Below are positions 42,036 through 50,909 of a DNA stretch of 64,000 bases, in pieces. The position numbers and the translations under genes were made by a program. Every line of letters starts with the position of its first letter. The first letter of the stretch is position 1. The DNA is taken from NCBI RefSeq assembly GCF_030817535.1, contig NZ_JAUSZL010000002.1, forward strand, positions 1,240,001 through 1,304,000. Direction: 5' to 3'. The notes below the pieces were generated by a model that searched no databases, was not told the DNA's origin, and saw only the letters and a list, made by a program, of their open reading frames with translations. This DNA is from Streptomyces sp. V3I8. Its GTDB lineage: Bacteria > Actinomycetota > Actinomycetes > Streptomycetales > Streptomycetaceae.

Positions 42036-43928
42036 CTAGGCCGCCACCTCGCCGGCGCCGGGGACCCTCGCCGCGCCGAACTGCGTCCGGTACAGCTCCG
42101 CGTACCGGCCCTGCGCCGCCAACAGCTGTTCGTGCGTGCCGCGTTCGACGATGCGGCCCGCCTCGACCACCAGGATCAGGTCGGCCGCCCGTACCGTCGA
42201 CAGGCGGTGGGCGATGACGACCGCGGTCCGGCCCTCGAGGGCTTCGGCGAGGGCCGCCTGGACGGCGGCCTCCGAGGTGTTGTCCAGGTGGGCGGTGGCC
42301 TCGTCGAGGACGACGACGCGCTGGCGGGCGAGGAGCAGCCGGGCGATGGTCATGCGCTGGCGCTCGCCGCCGGAGAGCCGGTAGCCGCGCTCGCCGACGA
42401 CCGTGTCGAGACCGTCGGGCAGGGAGCGGACGAGGCCGTCGAGGCGGGCCCGGCGCAGGACGTCCCACAGTTCGTCCTCGTGGGCGTCCGGCCGGGCGAG
42501 CAGCAGGTTGGCGCGGACCGACTCGTGGAAGAGGTGGCCGTCCTGGGTGACCATGCCGAGGGTCGCCCGCATCGACCCGGCGCTCAGGTCGCGGACATCG
42601 ACACCGCCGATGCGTACGGAGCCCTCATCGGTGTCGTACAGCCGGGGCAGCAGTGCGGCGACGGTGGACTTGCCGGCGCCGGACGAGCCGACGAGCGCGA
42701 CGGTCTGCCCGGGTTCGGCGCGGAAGGAGATGCCGTGCAGGACCTCGGTGCCGGCCCGGGTGTCGAGCGCGGCGACCTCCTCCAGGGAGGCCAGGGAGAC
42801 CTTGTCGGCGGACGGGTAGGCGAAGCGCACGTCGGTGAACTCGACCGCGACCGGGCCGTCGGGCACCTCGCGGGCGTCGGGCCGCTCCTCGATCAGCGGT
42901 TTCAGGTCGAGCACCTCGAAGACGCGCTCGAAGCTGACCAGGGCGCTCATGACCTCGACGCGGGCGCCGGCCAGCGAGGTGAGCGGCGCGTACAGGCGGG
43001 TCAGCAGCAGGGCCAGCGAGACGACGGCGCCCGGCTCCAGGCTGCCGCGCAGGGCGTACCAGCCGCCGAGGCCGTAGACCAGCGCCAGCGCCAGCGCGGA
43101 CACGAGGGTGAGGGCCGTGATGAACACGGTCTGCGCCATCGCGGTGCGTACCCCGATGTCCCGTACGCGGCGGGCCCGTTCGGCGAACTCGGCCGATTCG
43201 TCGCCGGGCCGGCCGAAGAGTTTGATCAGGGTGGCGCCGGGCGCGGAGAAGCGCTCGGTCATCCGTGTGCCCATGGCGGCGTTGAGGTCGGCGGCCTCGC
43301 GCTGCAGCTTCGCCATCCGCCGGCCCACCCGGCGCGCGGGAACGACGAAGACCGGCAGCAGGACGAGCGCGAGCAGCGTGATCTGCCAGGACAGGGTGAG
43401 CATCACGGCGAGGGTGAGCAGCAGGGTGACGACGTTGCCCACCACTCCGGACAGGGTATTGCTGAAGGCGCGCTGGGCGCCGATCACGTCGTTGTTGAGA
43501 CGACTGACGAGCGCACCCGTACGAGTGCGTGTGAAGAACGCGACCGGCATGCGCTGCACATGATCGAACACAGCTGTCCGCAGGTCGAGGATGAGTCCCT
43601 CGCCCAGGGTCGCGGAGAACCAGCGGCCCACCAGGCCGAGCGCCGCCTCGGCGACGGCGATCACCGCGATGAGCAGGGCGAGCCGTACGATCGTCCTCTC
43701 GTCGTGGCCGGCCACGATCGCGTCCACCACACGTCCGGCGAGGACCGGCGTCGCCACCGCGAGCAGCGCCGTCGCCACGCTCAGTGCGACGAACTGCGCG
43801 ATCCGGCGCCGGTGCGGGCGGGCGAAGCCCGCGATACGGCGGAGGGTCGCGCGGGCGAAGGGACGGCGCTCCCGCTGGGCGTTCATGACGCTGTACAACT
43901 GCGTCCAGGCTGTCGTCTCCATACTCAT
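42036..43928 (-). CDS. ABC exporter with fused permease and ATPase, SoxR-box controlled
   Basis: A 630-residue half-transporter. Six hydrophobic segments (residues about 38-330) form the type IV exporter domain. The ATPase domain follows with Walker A VGSSGAGKST, Q-loop VTQDGHLFHESVR, signature LSGGERQRM, Walker B VVVLDEATAH and switch IAHRLSTV. It should work as a homodimer exporting a drug or redox-active compound. Its promoter has a perfect SoxR box between consensus-like -35 and -10 elements, and ATG 43928 coincides with the expected transcription start, so the message is probably leaderless. From memory, an S. coelicolor SoxR-regulon ABC gene (SCO7008) is a plausible relative. Confidence 0.9.
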   Translation of the reverse strand: MSMETTAWTQLYSVMNAQRERRPFARATLRRIAGFARPHRRRIAQFVALSVATALLAVATPVLAGRVVDAIVAGHDERTIVRLALLIAVIAVAEAALGLVGRWFSATLGEGLILDLRTAVFDHVQRMPVAFFTRTRTGALVSRLNNDVIGAQRAFSNTLSGVVGNVVTLLLTLAVMLTLSWQITLLALVLLPVFVVPARRVGRRMAKLQREAADLNAAMGTRMTERFSAPGATLIKLFGRPGDESAEFAERARRVRDIGVRTAMAQTVFITALTLVSALALALVYGLGGWYALRGSLEPGAVVSLALLLTRLYAPLTSLAGARVEVMSALVSFERVFEVLDLKPLIEERPDAREVPDGPVAVEFTDVRFAYPSADKVSLASLEEVAALDTRAGTEVLHGISFRAEPGQTVALVGSSGAGKSTVAALLPRLYDTDEGSVRIGGVDVRDLSAGSMRATLGMVTQDGHLFHESVRANLLLARPDAHEDELWDVLRRARLDGLVRSLPDGLDTVVGERGYRLSGGERQRMTIARLLLARQRVVVLDEATAHLDNTSEAAVQAALAEALEGRTAVVIAHRLSTVRAADLILVVEAGRIVERGTHEQLLAAQGRYAELYRTQFGAARVPGAGEVAA

Positions 43929-43935
43929 GGGAACG

Positions 43936-43966
43936 ACCGTAGGACCTCAAGCTTCCTTGAGGTCAA
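43936..43966 (-). promoter_or_regulatory. MerR-type promoter with SoxR box for the ABC exporter
   Basis: On the minus strand TTGACC (43966-43961) and TACGGT (43941-43936) are separated by 19 bp, the long spacer typical of MerR-family promoters. The spacer holds the 18-bp dyad CCTCAAGCTTCCTTGAGG (43945-43962), with perfect 7-bp arms, which matches the known SoxR box. The -10 element ends 7 nt before ATG 43928. The divergent membrane-protein gene starts only 15 bp from the box and may also be affected. Confidence 0.75.
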
Positions 43967-43976
43967 GGGATCACCG

Positions 43977-45029
43977 ATGACACGTACCGAACCGCCGCCC
44001 GTCCCGTGTCCGCAACCTCGCGTCGGTGCGGCGCGGCGAAGCTCTGTGGATGTGACGATCGAACAGCTCCCCCGAAGCCTGCCCCTGCGGAGTCCGTCCC
44101 GGCGCCCTGCGGTCCGGCAGGTCCTGTGCCTGCTCCCGCTCGTCCTCGTGGCCGTGGTGGCGGTACGGCAGCGGTCCGTGCTCGCGGAGGGCTTCGGCCA
44201 TCTCGCCTCCGCGAAGTGGCCCTGGCTGCTGGCCGCGGCCGCCGCGACCTGCCTGACCTGGGTGGCGGCCGCCGTCACCCGGCAGGGCGCCCTCCTCCAG
44301 CGGCTGCCCAGGCGCCGTCTGCTGGCGACCCAGTTCGCGGCGGGCGCGGCCAACCACCTGCTGCCGACGGGGCTGGGCGCGAGCGCGGTCAACCTGCGCT
44401 TCATGACGGTGTGCGGGGTCCCGCCGGCGCGTTCGTCCTCGGCCCTCGCCCTCTACCTGCTGGCGGAGTCCGTCGCGCGGGTCGGCCTGCTGGCGGCCCT
44501 GCTGATCGCCTTCCCCGACGCGCTGCGGCCCGGCGGACTCCTCCCGGACGGAGCGGTGGGCCCGCTGCTGCTCGCCGCCGGCGGCGTGGTGTGCGCCGCG
44601 GTGACGGTCCTGCTGCTCGTACGGCGGGTGCGTACCGTCGTGTCCGGGTTCCTGCGGACCGCGCTGGGCGAGGCGCGGTCGGTGCACACGCGGCCGGCCC
44701 GCGCACTGGCGCTGTGGGGCGGCTCGTTCTCGTTCCCGCTCTGCCAGGCGGCCGGGCTGGCCGCCGTCGGCCGGTCGCTGGGACTGCCGGTGCCGCCGCT
44801 GCACATGGCCGTCGCCTACCTCGCGGCCACGGTCGCCGTCGCGCTGGTGCCGGCGCCGGGCGGGATCGGCTCGGTGGAGGCGGCGCTGATCGTGGCGCTG
44901 GTGGCGGCGGGCGGTCCGGCCGCGCCGGCGACGGCGGTGGTGCTCACGTACCGCGTCATCACGGTGTGGCTGCCGCTGCTGCCGGGCGCGCTGACACTGG
45001 GCGCGCTCGTACGCCTGAAGATGATCTGA
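43977..45029 (+). CDS. Lysylphosphatidylglycerol synthase TM-region / flippase-like membrane protein
   Basis: A 350-residue protein with about eight hydrophobic segments and a cytoplasmic N-terminus of 45 residues. The family core TQFAAGAANHLLPTGLGASAVNLRFM and the late VALVPAPGGIGSVEAALIVAL are the conserved blocks of the UPF0104/LPG-synthase transmembrane fold. No catalytic GNAT-like domain follows, so it is more likely a lipid or lipid-linked substrate translocator than an amino-acid transferase. ATG 43977 has AAGGGA 6 nt upstream. It diverges from the SoxR-box ABC exporter by 48 bp. Confidence 0.8.
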   Translation: MTRTEPPPVPCPQPRVGAARRSSVDVTIEQLPRSLPLRSPSRRPAVRQVLCLLPLVLVAVVAVRQRSVLAEGFGHLASAKWPWLLAAAAATCLTWVAAAVTRQGALLQRLPRRRLLATQFAAGAANHLLPTGLGASAVNLRFMTVCGVPPARSSSALALYLLAESVARVGLLAALLIAFPDALRPGGLLPDGAVGPLLLAAGGVVCAAVTVLLLVRRVRTVVSGFLRTALGEARSVHTRPARALALWGGSFSFPLCQAAGLAAVGRSLGLPVPPLHMAVAYLAATVAVALVPAPGGIGSVEAALIVALVAAGGPAAPATAVVLTYRVITVWLPLLPGALTLGALVRLKMI

Positions 45030-45458
45030 CGCACCCGCGGCGACGGCACGCCGCCGGGCGCACCACCGCGGCAGCGGCCCGTCAACCGTTCCCCGAGCGT
45101 GTTTCGGCTCATACAGGCCGATACCGGCCAACTTGCCACCCGGCCCGGACAGGTCCTCCCGCCGGTCCGCCGGAACGGACGGCGGGGCGGGCCTGCCTCC
45201 CGTACCGCCCGGAGCGGGCGGCAACGGGCCGGGAGAGGGGCCGGGCCGGCGGCGGTGCGGCGGGGAGGTGGCCTGACCTCAGCGGCTCGGCGCCGGACCA
45301 TCCCGGCGGATGTAGCAAGATGAGCCAGTCCCGCGGTCGGCGCTCAGCCGCGGCCGGCGGGACCGCACATCCCCACATCGAGCACCAGGTGGCTACAAGG
45401 TGACGACACATCACACAACGGGCGTACGCCCTCTCCGCGACGCGACGGGAGGCAGTCG
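45030..45458. other. Intergenic stretch, nothing convincing seen
   Basis: About 430 bp between two plus-strand membrane-protein genes. The sequence is GC-rich with short inverted repeats (for example GGCCGATACCGGCC near 45117). There is no open frame with plausible composition and no repeat array. The ACAAGGTGACGACACATCACAC area near 45395-45420 is slightly less GC-rich and could hold the promoter of the channel gene. Confidence 0.4.
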
Positions 45459-46532
45459 GTGAACCGAGACCTCACCGCGCACGACTGGATCGTGGCGGGC
45501 GGCTGGCTGATCGCCGGGCTCGTGGCGACCGTCCTGCTCCGCTTCCTCCTGCGCTGGCTGGGCAAGCACGCCACCCGTACCCGGTGGAGCGGTGACGACG
45601 TCCTCGTCGACGCCCTGCGCGCGCTGGTGCCGGTCGCGGCGGTCACGGGCGGGGTGGCCGCCGCGGCGGCGGCGCTGCCGCTGACCGGCAAGGTCAACCA
45701 CACCGTCAACCAGATCCTGACGGTCCTGGTCATGCTCGCCGCCACCATCACCGTCGCCCGGGTGCTGGCCGGTCTGGTGCGGGCCGTCACCCAGTCCCGT
45801 TCCGGTGTCGCCGGATCGGCCTCGATCTTCGTCAACATCACCCGGGTCGTCGTCCTGGCCCTCGGCTGCCTGGTCGTCCTGCAGACCCTGGGGATCTCCA
45901 TAGCCCCGCTGCTCACCGCGCTCGGCGTCGGTGGTCTCGCGGTCGCACTGGCCCTCCAGGACACCCTCGCCAACCTCTTCGCCGGCATCCACATCCTCGC
46001 CTCGAAGACGATCCAGCCCGGCGACTACATCCGCCTCACCAGCGGGGAGGAGGGGTACGTCGTCGACATCAACTGGCGCAACACCGTGGTGCGCAACCTC
46101 TCCAACAACCTCGTCATCATCCCGAACGCCCAGCTCTCCAGCACCAACATGACCAACTACAGCCGTCCGGAACAGGAGATGACCCTGACGGTGCAGGTCG
46201 GCGTCGGTTACGACAGCGACCTGGAGCACGTGGAGCGCGTCACCTCCGAGGTGGTGACCGAGGTCATGACGGAGACCGAGGGCGCGATGCCCGAGCACGA
46301 ACCCGCCGTCCGTTTCCACACGTTCGGGGACTCCCGGATCGGCTTCACCGTGATCCTGGGCGTCGGCGAGTTCAGCGACCAGTACCGGATCAAGCACGAG
46401 TTCGTCAAGCGGCTGCACAAGCGCTACCGCGTCGAGGGCATCCGGATCCCCTCCCCCGCGCGGACCGTCGCCCTCCAGCAGAACGGCGTGGCGATCCCGC
46501 CGCAGCGCGACGGGTCCCTGTCCCTCCCGTAG
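45459..46532 (+). CDS. MscS family mechanosensitive ion channel
   Basis: A 357-residue membrane channel. Four to five hydrophobic segments lead into the pore helix and the MscS beta domain, with ALLTALGVGGLAVALALQDTLANLFAG, HILASKTIQPGDYIRL, VDINWRNTVVRNLSNNLVIIPNAQLSS and NYSRPEQEMTLTVQVGVGYD. It opens under membrane tension during hypo-osmotic shock. GTG 45459 has GGGAGG a few nucleotides upstream. The C-terminal tail (SPARTVALQQNGVAIPP) is short. It is a single gene followed by a strong terminator. Confidence 0.92.
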   Translation: MNRDLTAHDWIVAGGWLIAGLVATVLLRFLLRWLGKHATRTRWSGDDVLVDALRALVPVAAVTGGVAAAAAALPLTGKVNHTVNQILTVLVMLAATITVARVLAGLVRAVTQSRSGVAGSASIFVNITRVVVLALGCLVVLQTLGISIAPLLTALGVGGLAVALALQDTLANLFAGIHILASKTIQPGDYIRLTSGEEGYVVDINWRNTVVRNLSNNLVIIPNAQLSSTNMTNYSRPEQEMTLTVQVGVGYDSDLEHVERVTSEVVTEVMTETEGAMPEHEPAVRFHTFGDSRIGFTVILGVGEFSDQYRIKHEFVKRLHKRYRVEGIRIPSPARTVALQQNGVAIPPQRDGSLSLP

Positions 46533-46541
46533 GACGGCACC

Positions 46542-46582
46542 GGGGCCGCCCGCGCCGTCGGACACCCGGCGCGGGCGGCCCC
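46542..46582. terminator. Bidirectional rho-independent-type hairpin
   Basis: GGGGCCGCCCGCGCC (46542-46556) and GGCGCGGGCGGCCCC (46568-46582) form a perfect 15-bp stem with an 11-nt loop. It lies between the convergent MscS and MFS genes, 9 bp and 7 bp from their stop codons, so it can end both transcripts. A following C/T-rich run is short, as is common in Streptomyces. Confidence 0.8.
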
Positions 46583-46589
46583 CCGTAGC

Positions 46590-47924
46590 TCAGTGGGCGG
46601 TGACCAGCCCCTGGGGCGTGTCGCTCGGCGACGTCCGCTTCGAGCCGCGCAGGGCGGCGACACCGATGAAGACCATGGACGACAGGCCGGCGATCGCGAA
46701 GGCCGTGAAGCCCCAGTCACCGTTCCCGGCGGCGAGCAGCTGGCCGCCGAGCCAGGGGCCGAACACGGCGCCGAAGCGGCCCATGCCCGAGGTCCAGCCG
46801 ACCGCGGTGGCGCGGCTGTCGGGGGTGGAGCGGATCGAGACCGTCGCGTAGATCATGACCTGGGCGCTGTTGAGGAACACGCCGGTGAGGAAGACGACCG
46901 TGAAGGTCGCCGCCAGCGGCATGTGGACACTGAGCAGGAAGACCCCCACGGCGGTCAGCGCGAACCAGAGCGAGGAGATGCGCGGGGCGCCGAAGCGGTC
47001 CGCGGCGCGTCCGGCGACCAGCATGCCCACGATGCCGCCGAGGTTGAAGAGGACGACGAAGGTCAGGGCCGAGCCCAGTTCGTAGCCCTCGCCGCGCATG
47101 AGCGTGGGCAGCCAGGTGGCCACGCCGTAGACGAGCAGCAGGCCGCCGAAGGAGGCCAGCCAGTACAGCAGGGTCTGGGCCCACTCGCCGCCGCGGAACA
47201 GACCGGCGAGGGCGTGCCGGCGGTCGCCCGCGGCCTTCTTCTCCGTGGCGGCGGGCACGTCCACCCCGAAGCGGCCGGCCAGCGCGCGGGCCTCCTCGGT
47301 ACGGCCCTTGGCGACGAGGAAGCTCAGCGACTCGGGCATGAACCTCGCGAGCACCGGCACGAAGAGCAGCGGGACCACGCAGCACCAGAACGCGGCGCGC
47401 CAGCCGAGCGGTTCCACGATCCACAGGGCCACGTAGGCGGAGAGGATGCCGCCCGCGTGGTGGGCGGTCATCAGCATGCCGATGACGAGGGCGGCGCGCC
47501 CGCGCGGGGCGTAGTCGGAGACCATGCTGATCGCGGTGGGCAGCAGTCCGCCGAGGCCGACGCCGGCGAGGGTGCGGCCCAGGCCGAAGACCGCCACGCT
47601 GCCCGACACGGCGCACAGCGCGGAGGCCAGCGAGAAGAGCGTGACGCAGACGACCATCAGCTTCTTGCGGCCGACGCGGTCGGCGACCGTTCCCGCGGTC
47701 AGCGCGCCGACCAGCATGCCGAACGTGGCGTAGCTGCCGAGGTCGCCCGCCCGGTCCGGGGTGATGCCGAGGGCCTTCTCGGCCAGCATGTGCGGCAGCA
47801 CGGAGCCGTAGATGAACATGTCGAGGCCGTCGAAGAGCACGGCGAGCCAGCACAGCCCCAGGGCCAGTACGGCCATTCTGCTGCCGCGTGCGGACAGGGC
47901 GGAGGAGGAAGAGGAGGGGGACAT
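46590..47924 (-). CDS. MFS transporter, aromatic acid:H+ symporter type
   Basis: A 444-residue transporter with 12 hydrophobic segments. Segment 1 holds LFDGLDMFIYG, the acidic DGxD motif of the AAHS family. The loop motif GTVADRVGRKK lies between segments 2 and 3, and a matching AADRFGAPR lies in the second half. AAHS members import benzoates, protocatechuate or gallate. ATG 47924 follows GAGAGGA at 7 nt. It is followed by the convergent terminator and preceded by the dioxygenase and GalD/C/B genes. A GntR-type operator sits about 110 bp upstream, so it is probably an inducible uptake system for the aromatic substrate. Confidence 0.88.
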   Translation of the reverse strand: MSPSSSSSALSARGSRMAVLALGLCWLAVLFDGLDMFIYGSVLPHMLAEKALGITPDRAGDLGSYATFGMLVGALTAGTVADRVGRKKLMVVCVTLFSLASALCAVSGSVAVFGLGRTLAGVGLGGLLPTAISMVSDYAPRGRAALVIGMLMTAHHAGGILSAYVALWIVEPLGWRAAFWCCVVPLLFVPVLARFMPESLSFLVAKGRTEEARALAGRFGVDVPAATEKKAAGDRRHALAGLFRGGEWAQTLLYWLASFGGLLLVYGVATWLPTLMRGEGYELGSALTFVVLFNLGGIVGMLVAGRAADRFGAPRISSLWFALTAVGVFLLSVHMPLAATFTVVFLTGVFLNSAQVMIYATVSIRSTPDSRATAVGWTSGMGRFGAVFGPWLGGQLLAAGNGDWGFTAFAIAGLSSMVFIGVAALRGSKRTSPSDTPQGLVTAH

Positions 47925-48018
47925 CGTTGTTCCTCTCGTCCAGGGGTCGGGTTCCTGGAGGGGATTCGGGAGGCGGGCCGCACGCGGCGTGAGCGGCGGC
48001 CCGGTGATGCGCTCGACG

Positions 48019-49017
48019 CTAGGAATCCGCCCGATTATTGTCAACGTTTTTGTCAACAATCACAGGAACCGGTGGGGTGCCGTGCGTGTGGAAGGACTCG
48101 ATGGTCTTCAGGCCCCAGGCCTGGCCCTTCTTGCGCTCGTCCTCGGTCCACGTGACCAGCGGCCAGTCGGGGGCCAGCACCAGGCGGGTGAGCGGGTTGC
48201 ACAGCTCGATCCGGTTGCCGCCGGGCTCGTAGACGTACAGGAAGAACGTCTGCTGGATGGCGTGCTTGTGCGGTCCGGTCTCGATGAACACACCGGTGTC
48301 GAGGGCGAGATCGGCGGCGCGCAGGATGTCCTCGCGGGTGTCCGTGGCGAACGCGATGTGGTGCAGGCGCCCTCGGGAGCCGCTCCAGTCCTCGGTGTAG
48401 ACGATGTCGTACGACTTGCTGCTGAAGGTCAGCCACTGGGCGGCGATCCTGCCGTCGTCGAGCCGGATCTGCTCGGTCGGGCGGGCGCCGAGCACCTCGT
48501 GGACGAAACCGCCGTTCGACGCGACGTCCGCGGCGAGGAAGTTGACGTGGTCCAGACGGCGTACGCCCACCCCGTGCCCGGGCTTGGCCTGCGGCTGGTT
48601 CTTCAGGCCGGGCTTGAGCGCGTCCGGCGCCCTGTACCACTCGCTCTCCCAGTAGAGGGCGACCTCGTGGCCGTCGGGGTCGGTGGTGACGTACAGCGGG
48701 CCGAGACCGGGCTCGTCCTCGGTCCAGCGGCCCGGGCGGCCGGCGCTCTCCGCCTCCTTCACCCGTCGCCGGAGGGCTTCCTCGCTGGAGGCGCGCAGGG
48801 CGGTGCGGCGGATGCCCGGGGTCTCGTGCGCGGTCAGGACCAGGCTGTGGTGCTCGTAGTCGTCCCAGGTCCGCAGGTAGACGGAGCCGCCGTCCGCCGA
48901 GCGGCCGTTCTCGGTGAGGCCTAGGTAGTCGGTGAAGAACCGGACGCTGGCGTCCAGGTCGGGGGTGAGCAGTTCGACGTGCCCGAGGTGGGCGATGTCG
49001 CCGAGCGGCGGGGCCAT
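48019..49017 (-). CDS. VOC-fold extradiol dioxygenase (catechol 2,3-dioxygenase-like)
   Basis: A 332-residue iron enzyme made of two VOC modules. The metal ligands of the catalytic second module are visible: His157 in RRLDHVNFL, His219/220 in GRLHHIAFATD and Glu271 in GGNRIELC. His252 in PHKHAIQQTFFLYVYEPGG corresponds to the conserved acid-base histidine. It cleaves a catechol ring beside its hydroxyls. The neighbours encode gallate-pathway enzymes, so gallate or a related trihydroxybenzoate is the likely substrate, although gallate dioxygenases known to me are of the LigB type. The last codons overlap an operator-like sequence. Confidence 0.88.
   Translation of the reverse strand: MAPPLGDIAHLGHVELLTPDLDASVRFFTDYLGLTENGRSADGGSVYLRTWDDYEHHSLVLTAHETPGIRRTALRASSEEALRRRVKEAESAGRPGRWTEDEPGLGPLYVTTDPDGHEVALYWESEWYRAPDALKPGLKNQPQAKPGHGVGVRRLDHVNFLAADVASNGGFVHEVLGARPTEQIRLDDGRIAAQWLTFSSKSYDIVYTEDWSGSRGRLHHIAFATDTREDILRAADLALDTGVFIETGPHKHAIQQTFFLYVYEPGGNRIELCNPLTRLVLAPDWPLVTWTEDERKKGQAWGLKTIESFHTHGTPPVPVIVDKNVDNNRADS
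48034..48060. promoter_or_regulatory. Tandem GntR-type operator motif near the end of the dioxygenase gene
   Basis: ATTGTCAACGTT (48037-48048) is followed directly by TTTGTCAACAAT (48049-48060). The second unit differs by one base from ATTGTCAACAAT, the dyad core in front of the GntR gene at 52448-52459. It lies about 110-135 bp upstream of the MFS start codon, inside the last codons of the dioxygenase gene. This places it well for the GntR regulator to control transporter expression. Confidence 0.6.
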
Positions 49018-49026
49018 GGGGCCTCC

Positions 49027-50196
49027 TCAGGAGTGGTGTGCGGCGGCTCGGACAGGCCGGGGGAAGACCGTGCCGTCGAAGATCTTGCGTGCGGTACGGA
49101 CGACGGCGGTGCGGCGGGCGACCGGGAGACCGGCGCCGCGTACGCCTGCCGGGGTGCCCGGGGAACGCGCGCCCGGGGCGTCCGGGTCCGGGGCGTCCGG
49201 GGTCTCGTACGCGAGGGCCGTCTCGATGTCGAGGAAGCCGGTGGGGTGCTCGATGCGCAACCGGTCCCCGTGCGCCGGCGGGCTCGCCACCCCCTCGCCG
49301 ACGCCGCCCTCGATCCGCAGTCCGGCGGCGACGCTCGCGGCGCCCAGGACCCCGATCGCGGTGTGGCAGCGCACCGGTATGAAGGTGCGGGTCATGACCG
49401 CGCCGCCGTCCGACGGCGGGGCGAGCAGGGTGAGTTTGGGCACGGTGGTGTCCGCCACGTCGCCGAGCCCCATCAGTTTCCCGGCCTCCAGCCGGATCGC
49501 CCGGAGCCGTTCGGCGAGCTCCCGGTCCGCCTCCAGGGCGGCGGGCTCCTCGTAACCGGTGACGCCGAGCGAGGACGCGGCGATCAGCACGGTCGGCATC
49601 CCGTTGTTCACGCAGGTCACCGGGGTGTCCGCGACGAGGTCGCGGACCCGGCCGGTCGGCAGCAGCGGGCCGGCCCCCTGCGGGAACTCGATGACGACCG
49701 GTGCGGCGGACCCCGGGACGCCGGAGATCTCGGCAGGACCGCGGTAGTCGACGCGCCCGCCCGGCGTGGGGAAGTCCGCGACCGCGAGGTCTCCGGTGTT
49801 GAGCATGCGGATCCGTACGGAGGTCCGGTCGCCGTCGGGCACGACGAGACCGCGCTCGACGGCGAAGGGCCCGACTCCCGCGAGGAGGTTCCCGCAGTTC
49901 TGACGGTCACTCACCTCATCGCTGTCGACGCCCACCTGGAGGAACAGGTAGTCGACGTCCGCCTCGGGACCGCCGGCCGCGGAGACCACCGCCACCTTGC
50001 TCGTCAGGGGGTGCGCGCCGCCCAGGCCGTCGATCTGGCGCGGGTCGGGACTGCCCATGATCCGCAGCAACAGGTCGTCGCGCGGGGCGGGTTCGGCGGG
50101 CAGGTCGGCGGCGAGGAAGTAGGCACCCTTGGAGGTGCCGCCCCGCATGAGCATGCAGCGCACCTCTTCGGCGGGGGCCCTCCCGGAGCCGGTCAC
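49027..50196 (-). CDS. PrpF/GalD-like 4-oxalomesaconate tautomerase
   Basis: A 389-residue enzyme of the PrpF (diaminopimelate epimerase-like) fold. MRGGTSKGAYFLAADLP starts the first domain and RQNCGNLLAGVGPFAVERGL holds the active-site cysteine region. The NNGMPTVLIAASSLGVTG and IPVRCHTAIGVLGAASVA blocks are also typical. GTG 50196 overlaps the GalC-like stop (GTGA) and follows GGAG at 7-9 nt. In gallate catabolism GalD interconverts the keto and enol forms of 4-oxalomesaconate. The genes beside it encode the following hydratase and aldolase, so the assignment is consistent. Confidence 0.86.
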   Translation of the reverse strand: MTGSGRAPAEEVRCMLMRGGTSKGAYFLAADLPAEPAPRDDLLLRIMGSPDPRQIDGLGGAHPLTSKVAVVSAAGGPEADVDYLFLQVGVDSDEVSDRQNCGNLLAGVGPFAVERGLVVPDGDRTSVRIRMLNTGDLAVADFPTPGGRVDYRGPAEISGVPGSAAPVVIEFPQGAGPLLPTGRVRDLVADTPVTCVNNGMPTVLIAASSLGVTGYEEPAALEADRELAERLRAIRLEAGKLMGLGDVADTTVPKLTLLAPPSDGGAVMTRTFIPVRCHTAIGVLGAASVAAGLRIEGGVGEGVASPPAHGDRLRIEHPTGFLDIETALAYETPDAPDPDAPGARSPGTPAGVRGAGLPVARRTAVVRTARKIFDGTVFPRPVRAAAHHS

Positions 50197-50909
50197 GACC
50201 CCGCTCCGTCCCGCTCGCGCTCGTACGCGGCGTACGACGTGTAGGTGACGCCCAGCCGTTCGAGGGTGCCGCGCAGGCCGTAGCGGTCGAGGCCGAGCTG
50301 GCCCTCCTGGAAGGCGGCGCGGGCGCCGGCCTCCTTGGTCTCGCGGGCCTCGGAGGCCTCGGCCGTCCGCCGGGCGCGCTCGCGGGGCACGCACACCACG
50401 CCGTCGTCGTCGGCGAGGATCACGTCGCCGGGCCGGATCACCTGGCCGCCCACGACCACCGGCACGTTGACGCTGCCTCCGGTCGCCTTGACCGTGCCCT
50501 GCGGGCTGACCGCCCGGGACCAGGCGGGGAAGCCCATCTCGCGCAGTTCGACGGTGTCCCGGATGCCCGCGTCGATGACCAGGCCGCGTACGCCGCGGCG
50601 CTGCAGCGCGGTGGCGAACAGTTCGCCGAACATGCCGTCGGTGGAGGGCGAGGTGGTCGTGACGACCAGGATGTCGCCCTCGCCGCACTGCTCGACGGCC
50701 GCGTGGATCATGAGGTTGTCGCCGGGCCAGGAGAGCACCGTGACCGCGGTGCCCGCGACCCGGGTGTCCTGCTGGACGGGGCGCAGGTGGGTGCCGAGCA
50801 GGCCGGTGCGGCCCATCGCCTCGTGCACGGTGGCGACTGCGTACCGGGCGAGCGCCTCGACGTCCGCGGCGTCCGCCTTCGGCGGGTCGGTGACGATCAC
50901 GTTGTTCAT
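50193..50909 (-). CDS. RraA-like 4-carboxy-4-hydroxy-2-oxoadipate aldolase (GalC/LigK type)
   Basis: A 238-residue class II aldolase of the RraA fold. VATVHEAMGRTGLL, GTAVTVLSWPGDNLMIHAAVEQCGEGDILVV and RRGVRGLVIDAGIRDTVEL with the metal- and substrate-binding G-x-x-D/R-D pattern are all present. GDVILADDDGVVCVPRERA is the family's last block. It cleaves 4-carboxy-4-hydroxy-2-oxoadipate to pyruvate and oxaloacetate. ATGA/GTGA overlaps couple it to the GalB- and GalD-like genes. RraA proteins can also be RNase E inhibitors, but the extended C-terminus and context favour the aldolase. Confidence 0.87.
   Translation of the reverse strand: MNNVIVTDPPKADAADVEALARYAVATVHEAMGRTGLLGTHLRPVQQDTRVAGTAVTVLSWPGDNLMIHAAVEQCGEGDILVVTTTSPSTDGMFGELFATALQRRGVRGLVIDAGIRDTVELREMGFPAWSRAVSPQGTVKATGGSVNVPVVVGGQVIRPGDVILADDDGVVCVPRERARRTAEASEARETKEAGARAAFQEGQLGLDRYGLRGTLERLGVTYTSYAAYERERDGAGS

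Noticed and set aside
41519..42217. Plus-strand open frame in the polysaccharide leader region
   Set aside because: It is Arg/Pro/Gly-rich and overlaps promoter-like and terminator-like sequence; no homology pattern.
42132..45029. A 965-residue plus-strand protein
   Set aside because: The first 615 residues are a shadow of the ABC exporter gene; the real membrane protein begins at 43977.
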